Shown piece by piece: positions 60,626-64,000 of a DNA stretch of 64,000 nucleotides (its first letter is position 1; each line of letters starts with the position of its first letter). The DNA comes from an uncultured Pelosinus sp. (lineage in GTDB: Bacteria; Bacillota; Negativicutes; Sporomusales; Acetonemataceae): positions 62,001-126,000 of the forward strand of contig UQPB01000001.1 of NCBI GenBank assembly GCA_900542835.1. Reading direction: 5' to 3'. The notes under the pieces were generated by a model. It was given only the letters and a program-made list of their open reading frames with translations. It searched no databases and was not told the DNA's origin. Both the position numbers and the translations under genes were made by a program.

Positions 60626-62245
60626 TTACTTTTGCTTGCGGGCGGCCAGCAGTTGGCGGTATTCCTTGTCCAGACGCTCCAGTTCGGCCTTATCCGTGGT
60701 CAGTGCCAGCCGGCTGACGATTTCCGCCAGACGGTGCTCCAGCAATAGCGTATTCTCTGCTGATACTGCGCTGGCCCGGGTCTGCAGCAAGTCGGTATAA
60801 TTACCCGGGAATGCGCGCAGCTTTCCTGCTTCGATCAGCAGCAAACCGGTGGCGACCTTATCAACAAACCGGCGGTCGTGAGAAGCAAACACGACCGTAC
60901 CCGGATAGGCGGCCAGCACCGTCTCCAGTGCCTCCAATGAAGGCAGGTCCAGATAATTGGTCGGCTCATCCAGCAGCAGCACATTAGCTTCGCTAACCAT
61001 AATTTTGGCAAGGCATACCCGTGTCCGTTCGCCGCCGCTCAGTACGGCGGCTTTTTTGTCGATGGCGTCGCCACGGAATAAAAGCCGCGCCAGCAGGCGG
61101 CGGACAAACTCTTCAGGCTGAACGCTTGTCGACAGGATGTTAGCGAGAATTGACTGTCCCGGCGCCAGATTGTCGGCGCCCTGCGCAAAGTAGCCGATAC
61201 GGACCTGCGGCGATACCGCCAGCGGCGGCTGACGGCGCAGGATTAACTTCAGCAATGTTGTTTTGCCGCAGCCGTTGTCACCGATTAGGGCGATCTTCTG
61301 GCCGTTGGCAATACTGACGGCGGCGTCCTGAAACAAAATCCGGCTGCCAAACGCTTTGGTAATACCGCTGCCCTGAATAACCATCTTACTATAGAGGCCG
61401 TCCGCAGCCGCCAGATCAAAGCGTATGGTGGGAGCGGCGCCGGGCTTGACGGCTGTTCCCAGTTTTTCCAGCCTGGTTTCGAGGGCTTTGACAGCTTTGT
61501 CGAGACTGGCCTTGGCTTTCTGATTGCCCATTTTGTGCAGGCGGGCTTCGGAGTTTCCCATCCGGCTCGGGGTCTTGCGGGTGGCGGCGCTGCGGGACTG
61601 GCGGTCGGCTATTGCCTGCTCCAGCTGGCTCTTTTCACGGAGGTAGCCTTCGTACTGTCGCTGCCGCTGCAGTCTGACGGTCTCCTTTTGTGTCAGATAG
61701 CTGCTGTAGTTGCCGCGGTACGGCGTAAGCTCGCCGTCGGCGATTTCCCAAATTGTCGTGCAGAGACTGTCTAGGATTTGGCGGTCATGGGAAACGATGA
61801 CCAAAGCGCCGGGAAAGCTTTGCAATGTAGACTGCAGCAGTTCGATGCCCTTGATATCCAGATTGGCGCCAGGCTCGTCGGCCAGCAGCAGCAGCGGTTT
61901 TTCGCTGAGAGCGGCGGCAATTTTGCAGCGGGTCCTTTCGCCGCCGCTCATCTGGCCGGCTGCTGCCGGACTGACCTGCCAATGCCTCGCCAAAACAGGG
62001 TCGATCGGCGGGATGGACCGGTCCGGAGCATCAAGCTGGCTAATCAGCGCCGGCTCGCAGCGACGGACGACTTCGCCCGCGTCGACAGTGATTTTACCGG
62101 CCATGATTGCCAGTAAAGTCGATTTTCCCGCGCCATTGCGTCCGACAACACCAATGCGGTCGCCTTTGTTTATCTGCAGGCGGCCGCTCCTGAACAAGCG
62201 GCGTTCGCCAACCAATTTTGCAATATTCTTCAGTTCCAGCAACAA
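60626..62245 (-). CDS. ABC-F family ATPase
   Basis: 539 residues, two ABC domains and no membrane part. First Walker A GRNGAGKST and signature MSGGERTR, Walker B LADEPGANLD; a charged linker (~200-290); second Walker A GDNGCGKTT, signature LSGGERTR and DEPTNYLD. The spacing of the first domain and the long linker recall ribosome-protection ABC-F proteins (Msr/Vga/Lsa kind), but a housekeeping translation factor is possible. The start is a TTG at 62245 behind GGGGGGA. A hairpin with T-runs lies in the leader (62335-62375), as is common for antibiotic-induced ABC-F genes. It is convergent with BKACE. Confidence 0.85.
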   Translation of the reverse strand: MLLELKNIAKLVGERRLFRSGRLQINKGDRIGVVGRNGAGKSTLLAIMAGKITVDAGEVVRRCEPALISQLDAPDRSIPPIDPVLARHWQVSPAAAGQMSGGERTRCKIAAALSEKPLLLLADEPGANLDIKGIELLQSTLQSFPGALVIVSHDRQILDSLCTTIWEIADGELTPYRGNYSSYLTQKETVRLQRQRQYEGYLREKSQLEQAIADRQSRSAATRKTPSRMGNSEARLHKMGNQKAKASLDKAVKALETRLEKLGTAVKPGAAPTIRFDLAAADGLYSKMVIQGSGITKAFGSRILFQDAAVSIANGQKIALIGDNGCGKTTLLKLILRRQPPLAVSPQVRIGYFAQGADNLAPGQSILANILSTSVQPEEFVRRLLARLLFRGDAIDKKAAVLSGGERTRVCLAKIMVSEANVLLLDEPTNYLDLPSLEALETVLAAYPGTVVFASHDRRFVDKVATGLLLIEAGKLRAFPGNYTDLLQTRASAVSAENTLLLEHRLAEIVSRLALTTDKAELERLDKEYRQLLAARKQK

Positions 62246-62592
62246 GAAAATCCCCCCTTATTTTTGAAGAGAGGATGAAGAATAGACAAACAGAAAAAAA
62301 CATGCCTATCCCCAATCCTCTTAGCGGCGCAAACGAACGTAAAAAGCCGTCCGGCGAACACCGGCGGTTTTTTCGTTCTTTAGCTGCTAACAAGATTGAC
62401 TAGCGCATGTCGGTAGTACCTGTATTCCTTTCGGTTAATGGACTTCCTGTCTCAGTATAGCCAATGCCGCCGGCGATTGCAACCCCGGCGGCGCTGGCAG
62501 TTAAGGGAAACTGAGCGCGGAATGACACGGTCACGGCCTTTGAACCTCCAGCATGGTAAGCCTGATGCTGCATTCTTTTCGCAGCATTTGGT
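62246..62592. other. Leader of the ABC-F gene and intergenic region
   Basis: About 350 bases. 62339-62375 holds the imperfect hairpin described separately. The remainder, 62400-62592, carries GC-rich complementary pieces (GCCGCCGG and CCGGCGGC, about 62468-62492) but no gene. It should contain the ABC-F promoter and any terminator of the histidine kinase. Confidence 0.45.
62339..62375 (-). terminator. Possible attenuator hairpin in the ABC-F leader
   Basis: CCG-CCGG and CCGG-CGG pair around TGTTCG on the minus strand and are followed by CTTTTTACG. It lies ~95 bases before the ABC-F start. No convincing leader peptide was found beside it. Confidence 0.55.
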
Positions 62593-64000
62593 TCAATTAA
62601 GCTGCTGCTGCGGCTTAGCCGCCAGTTCGAGTGTGACGACCGTTCCCTGGCCCACGCTGCTGTTCAGCTTAATGCCGCATTCATGCTGATCGGCGATCCA
62701 GCGGGCTATCGACAGGCCCAGGCCGGTGCCGCCGGTGCTTTTGGAACGGGATTGATCGACACGGTAAAAGCGATCAAAGATTTTCGACTGATCAGTGGCG
62801 GGAATACCGATGCCGCTGTCGGCAATGGTGATTTCAAGCTGGTGTCCGGTATGGCGTGCGGCAAGCCGGATACTGCCGCCCGGCGGCGTGTATTTGATGC
62901 TGTTCTCTATAAAAATCCGCAGCATCTGTTTGAGGGCGGCGCCGTCGGCCTCAACTACGGCCGGGTCGTTCAGCGTCAGGCTGACTCGGTGATCGGGAGC
63001 GATCAGACGGGTTTCCTGAAACACAGTTTCGATAAAGGGGGCTGTCGCCAGATCAGCTTTGTGAAGCTGCTGTTTACCCTGGTCGGCTCTGGCCAGATAG
63101 AGCAGCTTCTCGATCAGATTATTCATATTATCCGCTTCCGATTTAACCGCCTCCAGCCCTTCGGCCAGCGCCTGCGGCTCTTCTTTGCCCCAGCGGTCCA
63201 GCATATTGACATAGCCGCTGATGACGGTGATCGGGGTGCGCAGTTCGTGGGAAGCGTCGGCGACAAACCGCCGCTGCTGCTCAAAGCCGGTTTGCAGGCG
63301 GCCAAGCATATGATTGAACGTTTCGGCCAGTTCGGCCAACTCGTCGCCGCTGCTGCCGACGCGAATGCGTTTGCTCAGGTCGTCGACCCGGATTTCCCTG
63401 GCGGTGGCGGTGATGCTCCGCAGCGGCAGCAAAATCCTGCGACTGATAAACATGCCGGAAAGAATGGCGGTCAGCAGCCCGATCAGATTGGTCGCGGTCA
63501 GAATCTTGGTCAGGGTTTGCAGAAAATGAGCCTGTTCGGTCAGTGCTTTCAGCAGCTGCAGCTGATAGGTCTGACCGTTCTGGCGGACCGGGTGGGTGAC
63601 ATAATAATAGTACATCTGCTCCATGTTGATGATCCGCAGCGTATTTTGGCGCAGCAGCACAATTTCCAGCGGATCGTGATCCGCCACCGCTTCTTCGAGC
63701 GTTTCCGGGTTGTCCGGCAGGTAGGGGGCACTGTCGAGAATAGTATCGCCGTTATCGTCAAGCACTTTTAAAATCATGCCCGGAACCAGCAGATTATTGG
63801 CAAGAAGCATCTGATCGACCGGATTGCCGGCGGCGACATACGCGTCCAGACGACTGACGCTGATGGCAAAATCGGTTTTGGCCTGGGTATAGAGGACGTA
63901 ATAAAGCGCGGCGACTGTGAGCAGGCTGGTAAACAACAGAATGCAGGACAGCATCGCGGTGTATAAAAGCGTCAGCTTGCTGCTGATGGACGCAGGCTTA
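62593..64000 (-). CDS. Sensor histidine kinase, N-terminus outside window
   Basis: At least 469 residues. The frame is open to the right edge (ISSKLTLLYTAMLSCILLFTSLL), so the Met at 63954 lies inside the first membrane helix and is not the true start. Order: helix 1, extracytoplasmic sensor (~150 residues), helix 2, HAMP, HisKA with the phosphoacceptor His in FVADASHELRTP, and HATPase_c with IENSIKYTPPGG, DSGIGIP and GGTGLGLSIARWI. It is a typical OmpR-class kinase; its response regulator is presumably encoded just beyond the edge. Signal unknown. Confidence 0.92.
   Translation of the reverse strand, partial: KPASISSKLTLLYTAMLSCILLFTSLLTVAALYYVLYTQAKTDFAISVSRLDAYVAAGNPVDQMLLANNLLVPGMILKVLDDNGDTILDSAPYLPDNPETLEEAVADHDPLEIVLLRQNTLRIINMEQMYYYYVTHPVRQNGQTYQLQLLKALTEQAHFLQTLTKILTATNLIGLLTAILSGMFISRRILLPLRSITATAREIRVDDLSKRIRVGSSGDELAELAETFNHMLGRLQTGFEQQRRFVADASHELRTPITVISGYVNMLDRWGKEEPQALAEGLEAVKSEADNMNNLIEKLLYLARADQGKQQLHKADLATAPFIETVFQETRLIAPDHRVSLTLNDPAVVEADGAALKQMLRIFIENSIKYTPPGGSIRLAARHTGHQLEITIADSGIGIPATDQSKIFDRFYRVDQSRSKSTGGTGLGLSIARWIADQHECGIKLNSSVGQGTVVTLELAAKPQQQLN

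Noticed and set aside
62258..62303. Short leader peptide before the ABC-F gene
   Set aside because: A first reading gave a 14-codon frame, but recounting the T-run shows it stays open into the ABC-F gene in another frame, so there is no separate peptide.
62683..63771. 362-codon plus-strand frame
   Set aside because: Antisense to the histidine kinase.
1..64000. CRISPR arrays, tRNA, rRNA, prophage or complete insertion sequences
   Set aside because: No regularly spaced repeats, cloverleaf-like segments, transposase or phage genes were seen on either strand.

Overview
The window reads as a chromosomal segment of an anaerobic, GC-rich Firmicute, most likely a Negativicute of the Sporomusa/Pelosinus type (inference). 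Firmicute marks are a T-box leader, a LytS/LytT pair, YtxG/YtxH-like proteins and a B. subtilis-like kip/ycs cluster. Anaerobic marks are a flavodiiron protein and a desulfoferrodoxin-like domain. No rRNA, tRNA, CRISPR, phage or intact insertion sequence was seen.

Layout. 1-4080: CitMHS transporter (cut by the window edge) with divergent LysR, an SMR pump, and an OFA-type MFS transporter behind a ZTP-type riboswitch. 4180-8870: heterodimeric ABC exporter and its TetR regulator, with three matching operator palindromes. 9111-16485: a HTH-desulfoferrodoxin fusion, two diguanylate cyclases, a YeiH-type transporter with LysR, a small four-histidine membrane protein, a GIY-YIG/YwbE fusion and a gamma-carbonic-anhydrase-like protein. 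16606-23163: a six-gene aromatic operon (aroA-aroC-aroK-aroF-aroB-aroE) preceded by an aromatic-rich leader peptide and a terminator, a classic attenuator layout; its last gene carries a degenerate second shikimate-kinase domain. 23196-25804: T-box-controlled ilvB-ilvN. 26007-30171: DASS transporter and LytST two-component system. 30268-37138: 5-oxoprolinase cluster (pxpA, pxpC, pxpB, NRAMP-like transporter, YcsI, a second pxpB) with a divergent LysR, followed by asparaginase. 38128-47880: housekeeping and signalling genes, including a GGDEF/EAL protein, a zinc-ligand-free S4 paralogue behind a Fur-like box, a MscS channel and FprA.

47893-60584 is the most interesting part. It is a catabolic island converging on acetoacetate and acetoacetyl-CoA. 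A CitMHS transporter, an HMG-CoA-lyase-like enzyme and a family III CoA-transferase lie downstream of a PAS/sigma-54 activator. Thiolase and the two subunits of a 3-oxoacid CoA-transferase lie upstream of it. Both operons have -24/-12 (sigma-54) promoter sequences. Next to them a LysR, a class III aminotransferase and a beta-keto-acid cleavage enzyme (BKACE) form a module that could also release acetoacetate. The inferred logic is: take up or make a branched or beta-keto acid, activate or cleave it to acetoacetate, transfer CoA, and thiolyse to acetyl-CoA.

The window ends with an ABC-F ATPase and a histidine kinase whose start lies beyond the right edge. Start codons were reassigned by ribosome-binding site wherever the longest frame was implausible; these choices are given per gene.
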